From an uncultured Collinsella sp. (GTDB lineage Bacteria > Actinomycetota > Coriobacteriia > Coriobacteriales > Coriobacteriaceae), in contig CATYHY010000104.1 in assembly GCA_958407085.1 (NCBI GenBank), forward strand, positions 1-5,531: a DNA stretch of 5,531 nucleotides. The letters are read 5' to 3'. A model generated the notes under the pieces. That model ran no database searches, had not been told where the DNA came from, and saw only the letters and a list, made by a program, of their open reading frames with translations. Below are positions 1-5,504 of this stretch, piece after piece; within the stretch, counting starts at the first letter, position 1; each line of letters begins with the position of its first letter. A program made the translations under genes and the position numbers.

Positions 1-7
1 AAAGAAA

Positions 8-42
8 GGCTCCCCTCTCGCCCAGTGGACGGGAGGGGAGCC
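8..42 (-). terminator. Rho-independent terminator at the end of the ABC operon
   Basis: A perfect 10-bp GC-rich inverted repeat pairs 8-17 with 33-42 around a 15-nt loop. Read on the minus strand, the stem is followed directly by TTTCTTT (positions 7-1), the U-rich tail of an intrinsic terminator. It lies about 70 nt beyond the ATPase stop codon, so it should end the transporter transcript. On the plus strand the stem is followed by TTATAT, so weak termination of a convergent transcript is possible, but no convergent gene is visible here. Confidence 0.9.
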
Positions 43-112
43 TTATATGTGACCGCGGCAAAAGGATGGCAATACCGCAGTCGCCCAAAGGGAGGGCCTG
101 GATGCACCGGGC

Positions 113-1312
113 CTAGATAAGGTTCTTGCCAGACACCTTATCGAAGAGATGGGTCGCGTTCTTCTCGAACTTGAACCAGATGGAGTCGCCCGCCTTGAGC
201 GCACCCTTGGCCTCAAGGTCGACAACGGGAATGATCAGGACGAACTGGCCATCGGGAGCGGTCACGTGGACATGCTCGGTCGAACCCATGAGCTCGGTCA
301 CCTCGACGGTACCCTGGAGCGCACCCTCCTCGCCCTTGTCGGCAAGCAGAATCTGCTCGGGGCGCACGCCGGCCGTAATCTCCTTCACGTCGCCGCCGTC
401 CCAGTTGAGAGCAAGCTGAGAGCAGGTCTCGGGGGCGAGCGCCACGTTCATATCCTCGGTCTTGACGGTGAAGCCGTTGCCCGAGCGCGCCAGCTGGGCA
501 TCGAAGAAGTTCATCTGCGGCACGCCGATAAAGCCGGCAACGAAGATGTTCGCGGGATGGTTGAAGACCTCCTGCGGGGTGGCGATCTGCTGGACGACGC
601 CGTCCTTCATGACCACAATGCGATCGCCGAGGGTCATGGCCTCGGTCTGGTCGTGGGTGACGTAGATGAACGTGCCCTTGATCTCGTGGCGCAGCTTGAT
701 GAGCTCGGCACGCATCTGGTTACGCAGCTTGGCGTCCAGGTTGGACAGCGGCTCGTCCATCAGGAAGACCTTAGGATCACGCACGATGGCGCGGCCGATA
801 GCGACACGCTGGCGCTGGCCGCCCGAAAGCGCCTTGGGCTTGCGGTCGAGGTACTCGGTGATACCCAAGATCTCGGCAGCGGAGCGAACCTTGCGGTCGA
901 TCTCGTCTTTGGGGACCTTCTTGAGCTCAAGCGTAAACGCCATGTTCTCGTACACCGTCATGTTGGGGTACAGAGCGTAGCTCTGGAACACCATGGCGAT
1001 GTCGCGGTCCTTGGGTGCCACGTCGTTGACGCGCTTGCCGTCGATGAGCACATCGCCCGAGGTAATGTCCTCCAGGCCGGCAACCATGCGCATCGTCGTG
1101 GACTTACCGCAGCCAGAGGGACCAACGAGAACGACGAACTCCTGGTCGTGAACGGTGAGGTTGAAGTCCTCTACAGCGAGCACGCCATCCTCGGTAACCT
1201 TAAGGTTATGCTTCTTCTCCTCGGTCTTCTTCTTTTTGCCAAAGAAGCCCTTCTTTTTGGACTCGGTGTTGGGATACACCTTCTGAACATGTTTGAGAAC
1301 GATCTCGGCCAT
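113..1312 (-). CDS. ugpC: Carbohydrate ABC transporter ATPase (MsmX/UgpC/MalK type)
   Basis: This is the cytoplasmic ATPase that energises CUT1-family sugar uptake and acts as a homodimer on the two permeases. All ABC motifs are present: Walker A GPSGCGKST (64-72), Q-loop Gln110, signature LSGGQ (162-166), Walker B VFLMDE (182-187), D-loop SNLDAKL (190-196) and switch His220. The region after about 240 is the MalK-like regulatory/TOBE part, with GVRPEQ at 315-320. The protein has 399 residues, longer than the usual 360-375, mainly because of a lysine-rich insert at about 17-38 between the first beta strand and the GVLAVEDF segment. The ATG has a good AAAGG site 7 nt upstream (1320-1324). The gene is last in the operon, 68 bp after the MalG-type permease. 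Members of this family often serve several transporters, so the symbol names the family, not a glycerol-phosphate substrate. Confidence 0.95.
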   Translation of the reverse strand: MAEIVLKHVQKVYPNTESKKKGFFGKKKKTEEKKHNLKVTEDGVLAVEDFNLTVHDQEFVVLVGPSGCGKSTTMRMVAGLEDITSGDVLIDGKRVNDVAPKDRDIAMVFQSYALYPNMTVYENMAFTLELKKVPKDEIDRKVRSAAEILGITEYLDRKPKALSGGQRQRVAIGRAIVRDPKVFLMDEPLSNLDAKLRNQMRAELIKLRHEIKGTFIYVTHDQTEAMTLGDRIVVMKDGVVQQIATPQEVFNHPANIFVAGFIGVPQMNFFDAQLARSGNGFTVKTEDMNVALAPETCSQLALNWDGGDVKEITAGVRPEQILLADKGEEGALQGTVEVTELMGSTEHVHVTAPDGQFVLIIPVVDLEAKGALKAGDSIWFKFEKNATHLFDKVSGKNLI

Positions 1313-1330
1313 GTCTTTACCTTTCGATAC

Positions 1331-1355
1331 GCGGCGCCGCGCTGAGGGGCGCCGC
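1331..1355 (-). other. Intercistronic GC hairpin upstream of the ATPase gene
   Basis: A perfect 8-bp, all-GC inverted repeat pairs 1331-1338 with 1348-1355 around a 9-nt loop. It sits 25 nt after the stop codon of the MalG-type permease and its base is 6 nt upstream of the AAAGG ribosome site of the ATPase. On the minus strand it is followed by GTATCG, not by a T-tract, so it is not a standard intrinsic terminator. By inference it may tune mRNA stability or translation of the ATPase relative to the permeases. Confidence 0.6.
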
Positions 1356-1380
1356 AGAAACTTGCAAAACAGTTACGGCA

Positions 1381-2220
1381 TCAGCCCTTGACGGCACCTG
1401 CCACCACGCCGTCGATGATGTACTTCTGGCAGAGGATGTACATGATGACGATGGGGATAACGACCATCATGATGCAGGCCATCATGGGGCCGAGCTCGAC
1501 GTGGCCATAGCCGCCGCGGAAGTACTGGATCAAGATAGGAATGGTCTTGTACTTGGTGGAGTCGAGGGTGAGGTAGGGCAGCAGGTAGTCGTTCCAGACC
1601 CACATGGTCTCGAGAATGCCGACCGAAAGATAGGTGGGCTTCATGATGGGAAGGACGATTTTAAAGAACACCTGGACCGGGTTGCAGCCGTCGATCATGG
1701 CCGCCTCCTCGATCTCGAGCGGGATGTTCTTTACAAAGCCGGCGAACATAAAGACCGCCAGGCCTGCGCCAAAGCCAAGGTAGATAAAGCAGATGTTGAA
1801 CGGCGTGTTGAAGCCGATGCGGTCCGCCAAATTGGACAGCGTGAACATGAGCATCTGGAACGGCACGACCATCGAGAACACGAACAGGTAATAGAAGAAG
1901 TTCGAGATCTTGTTGTTGACGCGCACCACGTACCAAGCGCACATGGAGCAGCACACCAAAATCAGCACGACCGACGTGACCGTGATAATGAGCGAGTACA
2001 TAAACGCCGAGGCAAAGCCCTGCTCGTTAAGGGCGTGCACGTAGTTTGCAAGGCCGTTGAACGTCTCGGGCGTGAGCAAATCGAATGCCGTGGTGGTGCT
2101 GATTGCAGTTCCCTTTTTAAAGGAATTGAGCGCAATCATGAACACGGGGTAGATCCACGCGAGCGACAGGATCGTAAAGAAAATCGAGAGCGCGCGGTTG
2201 ATAACCTTATCGCGTTTCAT
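1381..2220 (-). CDS. Sugar ABC transporter permease, MalG-type (CUT1)
   Basis: This is one of the two inner-membrane subunits that form the sugar channel. It has 279 residues and about six hydrophobic segments (roughly 11-32, 72-96, 107-129, 142-163, 196-216 and 246-264), the usual MalG-type size and layout. The EAA loop that docks on the ATPase is clear: EEAAMIDG at 171-178, ending in the IVLP segment at 188-191. The WNDYLLP motif (209-215) and the C-terminal GVVAGAVKG (271-279) are typical of CUT1 MalG-like permeases. Its ATG shares one base with the TAA of the MalF-type gene (TAATG), and a strong AAGGAGG ribosome site lies inside the end of that gene, so the two are probably translationally coupled. 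Sequence alone cannot fix the substrate; a disaccharide or short oligosaccharide is likely. Confidence 0.93.
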   Translation of the reverse strand: MKRDKVINRALSIFFTILSLAWIYPVFMIALNSFKKGTAISTTTAFDLLTPETFNGLANYVHALNEQGFASAFMYSLIITVTSVVLILVCCSMCAWYVVRVNNKISNFFYYLFVFSMVVPFQMLMFTLSNLADRIGFNTPFNICFIYLGFGAGLAVFMFAGFVKNIPLEIEEAAMIDGCNPVQVFFKIVLPIMKPTYLSVGILETMWVWNDYLLPYLTLDSTKYKTIPILIQYFRGGYGHVELGPMMACIMMVVIPIVIMYILCQKYIIDGVVAGAVKG

Positions 2221-2237
2221 TACTGCTGCACCTCCTT
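2218..2237 (-). promoter_or_regulatory. Ribosome site and TAATG stop/start overlap coupling the two permeases
   Basis: The sequence AAGGAGG (complement of 2231-2237) is a near-ideal Shine-Dalgarno site, 10 nt upstream of the MalG-type ATG. It encodes part of the last residues (SKEVQQ) of the MalF-type permease, whose TAA overlaps the next ATG by one base. This is the strongest ribosome site in the operon and the only junction without an intercistronic hairpin. That fits one-to-one synthesis of the two channel halves. Confidence 0.85.
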
Positions 2238-3074
2238 GGACCTCGTGGCCTTAAGCTGAATCATGGAGATGGCTACGACCAGGATGCAGAAGATAACCGC
2301 CTTGGCCTGACCGATGCCCTGCCATGCGATGCCGGCACGCGAGTAGAACGTGTTGTAGATGTTCAGGGCGAGCATCTCGGTGGAGTGCGCGGGGGCGCCG
2401 CCGGTAAGGGCGAGGTTCTGGTCGAACAGCTTAAAGCCGTTGGTGATGGACAGGAACAGGCAGATGGTAATCGTCGGCATCAGATTGGGGATCTTAACCT
2501 TCCAGAACGTCTGCCATGCCGTGGCACCGTCAACCTTGGCGGCCTCGATGTAGTCGGACGGAATGGACTGCAGACCGGCGATGTAGATGATCATCATGTA
2601 GCCGACCTGCTGCCACAGGGTCAGGATGATAAGGCCCCAGAAGCCAGCAGCAGAGTTAAGGGCGATGAGCTGGGCGCCGATGTTGGAGAGCAGGCAGTTG
2701 ATCAAGATCTGCCAGATGTAGCCCAGCACGATGCCGCCGATCAGGTTAGGCATAAAGAAGATCGTACGGAAGATGTTGGTGCCTTTGAGCGCCTTGCGGG
2801 TGAGCGCCTGCGCAATTGCCAGGGCGATCACGTTGATGAGCACCGTCGACAGGAAGGCAAACGCCACGGTAAAGAAGAACGACGTGGCAAACTGCGGATC
2901 GGACAGCGCGCGCACGTAGTTCGCGATACCGACAAAGTGCGCGTTGTTAATGGTAATAAACTGGCAGAACGAGAGATAGAAGCCCTGGATAAAAGGGATC
3001 ACGAACCCGATCATAAACGCCAGGCACGTGGGCAGCATAAAGAGCGGCCACCAGCGCTTGAGTGCTTTGCCCAT
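2220..3074 (-). CDS. Sugar ABC transporter permease, MalF-type (CUT1)
   Basis: This is the partner channel subunit of the MalG-type permease. It has 284 residues with about six hydrophobic segments (roughly 11-33, 65-89, 102-127, 145-170, 198-216 and 258-274). It lacks the extra N-terminal helices and large periplasmic loop of E. coli MalF, as is usual for Gram-positive CUT1 permeases. The ATPase-docking EAA loop reads EAAKVDGATAWQTFWKVKIP (177-196), with the conserved Glu-Ala-Ala, Asp-Gly and final Pro in place. FFMPNLIGGIVLGYIW (106-121) also fits the family. The ATG at 3074 has an AAAGG site (3083-3087) with an 8-nt spacer. The gene follows the binding-protein gene by 87 bp, a gap that holds a strong hairpin, and it ends in the TAATG overlap with the next gene. 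Confidence 0.94.
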   Translation of the reverse strand: MGKALKRWWPLFMLPTCLAFMIGFVIPFIQGFYLSFCQFITINNAHFVGIANYVRALSDPQFATSFFFTVAFAFLSTVLINVIALAIAQALTRKALKGTNIFRTIFFMPNLIGGIVLGYIWQILINCLLSNIGAQLIALNSAAGFWGLIILTLWQQVGYMMIIYIAGLQSIPSDYIEAAKVDGATAWQTFWKVKIPNLMPTITICLFLSITNGFKLFDQNLALTGGAPAHSTEMLALNIYNTFYSRAGIAWQGIGQAKAVIFCILVVAISMIQLKATRSKEVQQ

Positions 3075-3094
3075 AAAAGGGTCCTTTCAATATG

Positions 3095-3130
3095 CAGGGG
3101 GCGGGCAAACCAACGTCTGCCCGCCCCCTG
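3095..3130 (-). other. Strong intercistronic hairpin between binding-protein and permease genes
   Basis: A perfect 13-bp inverted repeat pairs 3095-3107 with 3118-3130 (CAGGGGGCGGGCA and its complement), closing a 10-nt loop; 11 of the 13 pairs are G-C. It starts 31 nt after the binding-protein stop codon, and its base is 7 nt upstream of the AAAGG site of the MalF-type permease. It is followed on the minus strand by CATATTG, with no T-tract. It therefore resembles the stabilising malE-malF intercistronic elements of enteric bacteria in position, or an attenuating stem, more than a full terminator. Such elements let the binding protein be made in excess over the permeases; that role is inferred here. 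Confidence 0.75.
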
Positions 3131-3161
3131 TCGCTAATCAGATAGCTTGGGCAGCAACTGC

Positions 3162-4478
3162 TTACTCGGAAGCAGCCTTCTCGGTCTTCCAGCCATCGAC
3201 GAAGGCGTTCTTGACGCCGTCCCACTTGGTGTTGTCGGCAGCATAAGCAATGAGAGCCTGCTTGAGGTTCTTCTTCCACTCCTCAGAGGGGATGTAGACG
3301 AAGTCCCAAGCAACGGTCTTCTTGCCGTCCTTGGCCATGGCAACGGCCTGCTGCGAGAAGACGTTGGTGGTTTCCTTGGCGCTCTTGAACGGGGCAGTCA
3401 GACCCATCTTGTCAGCGATGATGCTGGTGGCGGTGTCAGAAGTGACGCACCAATACATGAAGTCCTCGGTGGCCTTCTGAGCATCCTCGGAAGCCTGGGA
3501 GCTCACGCACCAGTAGTTCTCGCCGCCGGAGCACAGGCCCTGGTTCTCCTCGCCGTCAACGCCGATGTAGATCGGCAGCATGCCGAGCTGGTCGTCGGTC
3601 ATACCGGCCTTGGTGAGGTCAGCGTATGCCCAAGAGCCGTTCTGATAGAAGACGGCCTTGCCGGTTGCGAACTCGTTGGTGGCGTCGTCGCCGGTCTTGG
3701 AAGCAAGCTGCGAAGGATCGCAGGTGGAGTCGGTGATGTACAGGTCGAAAATCTGCTTGAAGTTGTCGAGATACTCGCCCTTGATCTCGTCGTCCTCCTG
3801 GTTGTGCTCCTTCTCGAACTCGTAGTAGAGCGGGAGGTTGGCGAGGTGAGTGGTGTAGCGCCAGCTGGAGGAGTCATCCATGCCGGCAGAAGTGAAGGCA
3901 CCCTCAACACCAAGCTCGTCCTTGCGGGCCTGGATGTCGTCAGCACAAGCCTTCAGCTTGTCGAAGGAGTTGATGTCCTCGGCCTTGTAGCCAGCCTTCT
4001 CGAGCAGCTGCTTGTTGTAGATGATGCCGTAGCTCTCCTGAACCCAGTCGATGCCCAGATCCTTACCGTCGGACTGCAGCGCCAGGGAGTCATCGATGAG
4101 CTCACCGCGGAGCTTGGTGTCGGACAGGTCGGCGCAGTAGTCCTTCCAGTTCTTAAGGCCGGTGGGGCCGTTGACCTGGAACAGCGTCGGAGCGGAGCTC
4201 TTGGACATCTCGGACTTGAGCTTCTCCTCGTAGGTGTTGGAGGCGGCGGTCACGATCTTGACCTCGATGCCCTTCTCCTCCTTGTACGCCTTGGCGATCT
4301 CCTTCCACTCCTTGTCGACCTCAGGCTTGAATTGGAGGAAGTAGACCTCGGCAGCGTCACCAGAAGCAGAGGAGCCGGAGCCGGCGGAGCCACCGCAGCC
4401 CACGAGACCCAGACCAAGAACCGCAGCCGCGGAACCAGCAAAGCCCAGGAACTGCCTTCTGCTCATTTCGTTCTTCAT
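3162..4478 (-). CDS. Extracellular sugar-binding lipoprotein of the ABC transporter (MalE-like, Tat signal)
   Basis: This is the solute-binding protein that captures the sugar outside the membrane and hands it to the permeases. With the start chosen here it has 438 residues, normal for the family. The N-terminus carries a twin-arginine motif SRRQFLG (6-12), a hydrophobic stretch (about 12-26) and the lipobox LVGC with Cys28, then a Gly/Ser linker (29-40). This predicts export in folded form by Tat, lipidation and membrane anchoring. The mature part looks like a family-1 solute-binding protein, with YGIIYNKQLLEKAGY (150-164) and the typical GKAVFYQNGSWA segment (273-284). A GTG start at 4496 is possible, but the AAAGGG ribosome site (4488-4493) lies inside that extension and is spaced 9 nt from the ATG at 4478, so 4478 is preferred. 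Cysteines at 115, 178, 253, 316, 324 and 344 in the mature part could form disulfides. The ligand cannot be read from the sequence; the TreR-like neighbour points to trehalose or another alpha-glucoside. Confidence 0.93.
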   Translation of the reverse strand: MKNEMSRRQFLGFAGSAAAVLGLGLVGCGGSAGSGSSASGDAAEVYFLQFKPEVDKEWKEIAKAYKEEKGIEVKIVTAASNTYEEKLKSEMSKSSAPTLFQVNGPTGLKNWKDYCADLSDTKLRGELIDDSLALQSDGKDLGIDWVQESYGIIYNKQLLEKAGYKAEDINSFDKLKACADDIQARKDELGVEGAFTSAGMDDSSSWRYTTHLANLPLYYEFEKEHNQEDDEIKGEYLDNFKQIFDLYITDSTCDPSQLASKTGDDATNEFATGKAVFYQNGSWAYADLTKAGMTDDQLGMLPIYIGVDGEENQGLCSGGENYWCVSSQASEDAQKATEDFMYWCVTSDTATSIIADKMGLTAPFKSAKETTNVFSQQAVAMAKDGKKTVAWDFVYIPSEEWKKNLKQALIAYAADNTKWDGVKNAFVDGWKTEKAASE

Positions 4479-4501
4479 TACAATCCACCCTTTCACACCG
4501 T

Positions 4502-4520
4502 GGCGGCACCCTTTGCCGCC
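4502..4520 (-). other. Leader hairpin just upstream of the binding-protein ribosome site
   Basis: A perfect 7-bp stem pairs 4502-4508 with 4514-4520 (minus strand GGCGGCA and TGCCGCC) with a 5-nt loop, AAGGG. The loop itself resembles a Shine-Dalgarno core. The base of the stem is 8 nt upstream of the real AAAGGG site (4488-4493). A weaker GGGG/CCCC stem lies farther upstream at 4539-4552. The surrounding leader (about 4500-4552) is GC-rich, in contrast to the AT-rich promoter zone before it. A role in mRNA stability or translation is inferred only. Confidence 0.5.
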
Positions 4521-4586
4521 GCCTTCGGAGATTGGCTCGGGGACTTTGCCCCTTTTGCTGATTTGTACAATACGCTATTTGACTAG

Positions 4587-4598
4587 TTGTTTGAACAA
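4587..4598. promoter_or_regulatory. Candidate TreR operator 2 (TTGTTTGAACAA)
   Basis: A second dyad has the same TTGT-N4-ACAA half-sites and spacing as operator 1, with its centre 75 bp downstream. It matches the recalled tre core at 9 of 12 positions, so it would be a weaker site. It lies just downstream of the TGTAAT candidate -10 element, near where transcription would start. A shorter perfect palindrome, TTGTACAA, follows at 4563-4570 and may be a further partial site. Confidence 0.4.
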
Positions 4599-4661
4599 GT
4601 ATTACAAGAGCGGTAGAAAAACTTCGGTGAACGGTAATTTCAACTTGATACTTGACAAGTT

Positions 4662-4673
4662 TTGTATAAACAA
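4662..4673. promoter_or_regulatory. Candidate TreR operator 1 (TTGTATAAACAA)
   Basis: This imperfect 12-bp palindrome, TTGT-N4-ACAA, differs by one base from TTGTATATACAA, the B. subtilis tre operator core as I recall it. It overlaps one candidate -35 hexamer, so binding would block transcription of the binding-protein gene. The TreR-like gene lies directly upstream. The assignment rests on half-site identity and position, not on any binding data. Confidence 0.6.
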
Positions 4674-4691
4674 TTATTTGTTATCAAATGC

Positions 4692-4746
4692 AGCGAAAAC
4701 GCCCGGTCAAACCGATGCATCGTCGGTTTGACCGGGCGTTTTCGCT
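4692..4746 (-). terminator. Long-stem terminator of the regulator gene (probably bidirectional)
   Basis: A perfect 24-bp inverted repeat pairs 4692-4715 with 4723-4746 around a 7-nt loop. It begins 38 nt after the stop codon of the regulator gene. The arms end in AGCGAAAAC and GTTTTCGCT, so on either strand a GC-rich stem is followed by a short run of T, the layout of an intrinsic terminator that works both ways. It separates the regulator transcript from the transporter operon. The fully paired 24 bp is longer than most terminators, but no other mobile or repeat signature is seen. Confidence 0.85.
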
Positions 4747-4784
4747 TTGAGGGCATGAGTCTCGTCAGGCTGCGAGCTAGCCGG

Positions 4785-5504
4785 CTATCGCTTGGAGTTG
4801 ACGCGGTAGTGGAAGATCTCGGGGTGTGTGCGAGCGTGCGTCACCTCAAATAAGATGCCATCCGAGGTGTACGACTGGCTCTCCATGACGGCAACGCAGT
4901 TGTATTTGCCGAGGTCAAGATAGCTGCAGTCCTCATCATTGGCAAGCTCGACGCTCACTGTACGGCGACTCGCCATCACCTTGACGCCGCGTTTGTGCTC
5001 CAGATAGTCGTAAATTGACTTTGCGGCGATCTCGGGCGTCAGGCCCTTGGCGATTGACTCCAAAAAGTAACCATGGTCTACTTGGCGCGCATTGCCGTTG
5101 AGGCTTCGGACACGCACCACGCGAATCAACTCCTCGCCCACCTTAAAGCCCAGGCGACGAGAGAGTTGCTCAGTGCAAATCAAATGTTCAAAAGACTTGA
5201 CCTCGGTCGATGCGACGGCATTGTTGCGCTTTGCAAATTCGCCAAACGACTCGACTTCCTCGAGTGCGCCCAGCATGTCGGTTTCGCCCTTGAGCCAAAT
5301 AACGCGCACGCCCTTGCCGTGTATAGGCTGCACAAACATCTGGTCGGCCAGCATGCTCAAGGCGCGTCGAACGGTATTGCGCGTGCAGCCAAACTCCGCG
5401 GTCAGCTCGGCTTCGGTTGGCAGCATCTCCTGAAACGCATAAGTCCCGTTAATGATGCGCGAACGGATCTCGCGGTAGATTCCTTCGTAAATCGCTTTTG
5501 GCAT
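4785..5504 (-). CDS. treR: GntR-family transcriptional regulator, TreR-like (winged HTH plus UTRA domain)
   Basis: This is a cytoplasmic DNA-binding repressor, probably of the transporter operon. The 239 residues match the size of B. subtilis TreR (238 by memory). The N-terminal winged helix-turn-helix spans about 5-70: LPTEAELTAEFG (28-39), the recognition helix TRNTVRRALSML (41-52) and the wing GKGVRV (63-68). The rest (about 85-235) is a UTRA effector domain. LTPEIAAKSIYDYLE (155-169) and NDEDCSYLDLGKYN (189-202) align without gaps to recalled TreR segments, which is why TreR is preferred over other HutC-subfamily members. The ATG has a GAGGTGA site (5509-5515) 4 nt upstream. Only 27 nt upstream are visible, so its promoter is not resolved. 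It has its own terminator and so is not co-transcribed with the transporter. A regulator of another alpha-glucoside remains possible. Confidence 0.85.
   Translation of the reverse strand: MPKAIYEGIYREIRSRIINGTYAFQEMLPTEAELTAEFGCTRNTVRRALSMLADQMFVQPIHGKGVRVIWLKGETDMLGALEEVESFGEFAKRNNAVASTEVKSFEHLICTEQLSRRLGFKVGEELIRVVRVRSLNGNARQVDHGYFLESIAKGLTPEIAAKSIYDYLEHKRGVKVMASRRTVSVELANDEDCSYLDLGKYNCVAVMESQSYTSDGILFEVTHARTHPEIFHYRVNSKR

Larger units (their letters stand above)
4561..4690 (-). promoter_or_regulatory. AT-rich promoter/operator region of the transporter operon
   Basis: This is the only place for a transporter promoter, because the regulator's terminator closes off upstream transcription at 4692-4746. 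It is distinctly AT-rich against the coding DNA. No single sigma-70 promoter stands out. Minus-strand candidates are TTGTTT (4673-4668) with TATCAA (4650-4645) at 17-bp spacing, and TTCACC (4631-4626) with TGTAAT (4606-4601) at a long 19-bp spacing. The best -35-like hexamer, TTGTCA (4658-4653), has no good -10 partner. Either start would give a leader of more than 100 nt. Several short dyads (listed separately) overlap these elements, as expected for repressor control. Confidence 0.5.

Noticed and set aside
95..113. Possible hairpin overlapping the ATPase stop codon
   Set aside because: On the transcribed strand the stem contains an A-C mismatch and is short. The adjacent 8-42 stem with a T-tract is the convincing terminator.
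149..1345. Long plus-strand open frame opposite the ATPase gene (398 codons)
   Set aside because: It is an antisense shadow caused by high GC and biased codon use. Its translation has no recognisable domain, while the minus strand encodes a complete ABC ATPase.
1501..2259. Plus-strand open frame opposite the MalG-type permease, with a similar one at 2385-3137
   Set aside because: Both are charged, His/Asp/Arg-rich antisense translations of membrane protein genes. They are explained by the complementary codons of hydrophobic residues.
4479..4496. GTG start at 4496 extending the binding protein by six residues
   Set aside because: The extension would include the AAAGGG ribosome site itself and leave the GTG without a good site. 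The ATG at 4478 has ideal spacing and gives a standard Tat signal.
3147..4586. Long plus-strand open frame opposite the binding-protein gene (479 codons)
   Set aside because: The product is a low-complexity Leu/Val/Gly-rich string covering the full solute-binding protein and both its flanks. No domain or ribosome site supports it.
4501..4590. Possible riboswitch in the leader of the binding-protein gene
   Set aside because: The leader shows only small local stems and no conserved riboswitch core that I can recognise. Repressor operators explain regulation more simply.
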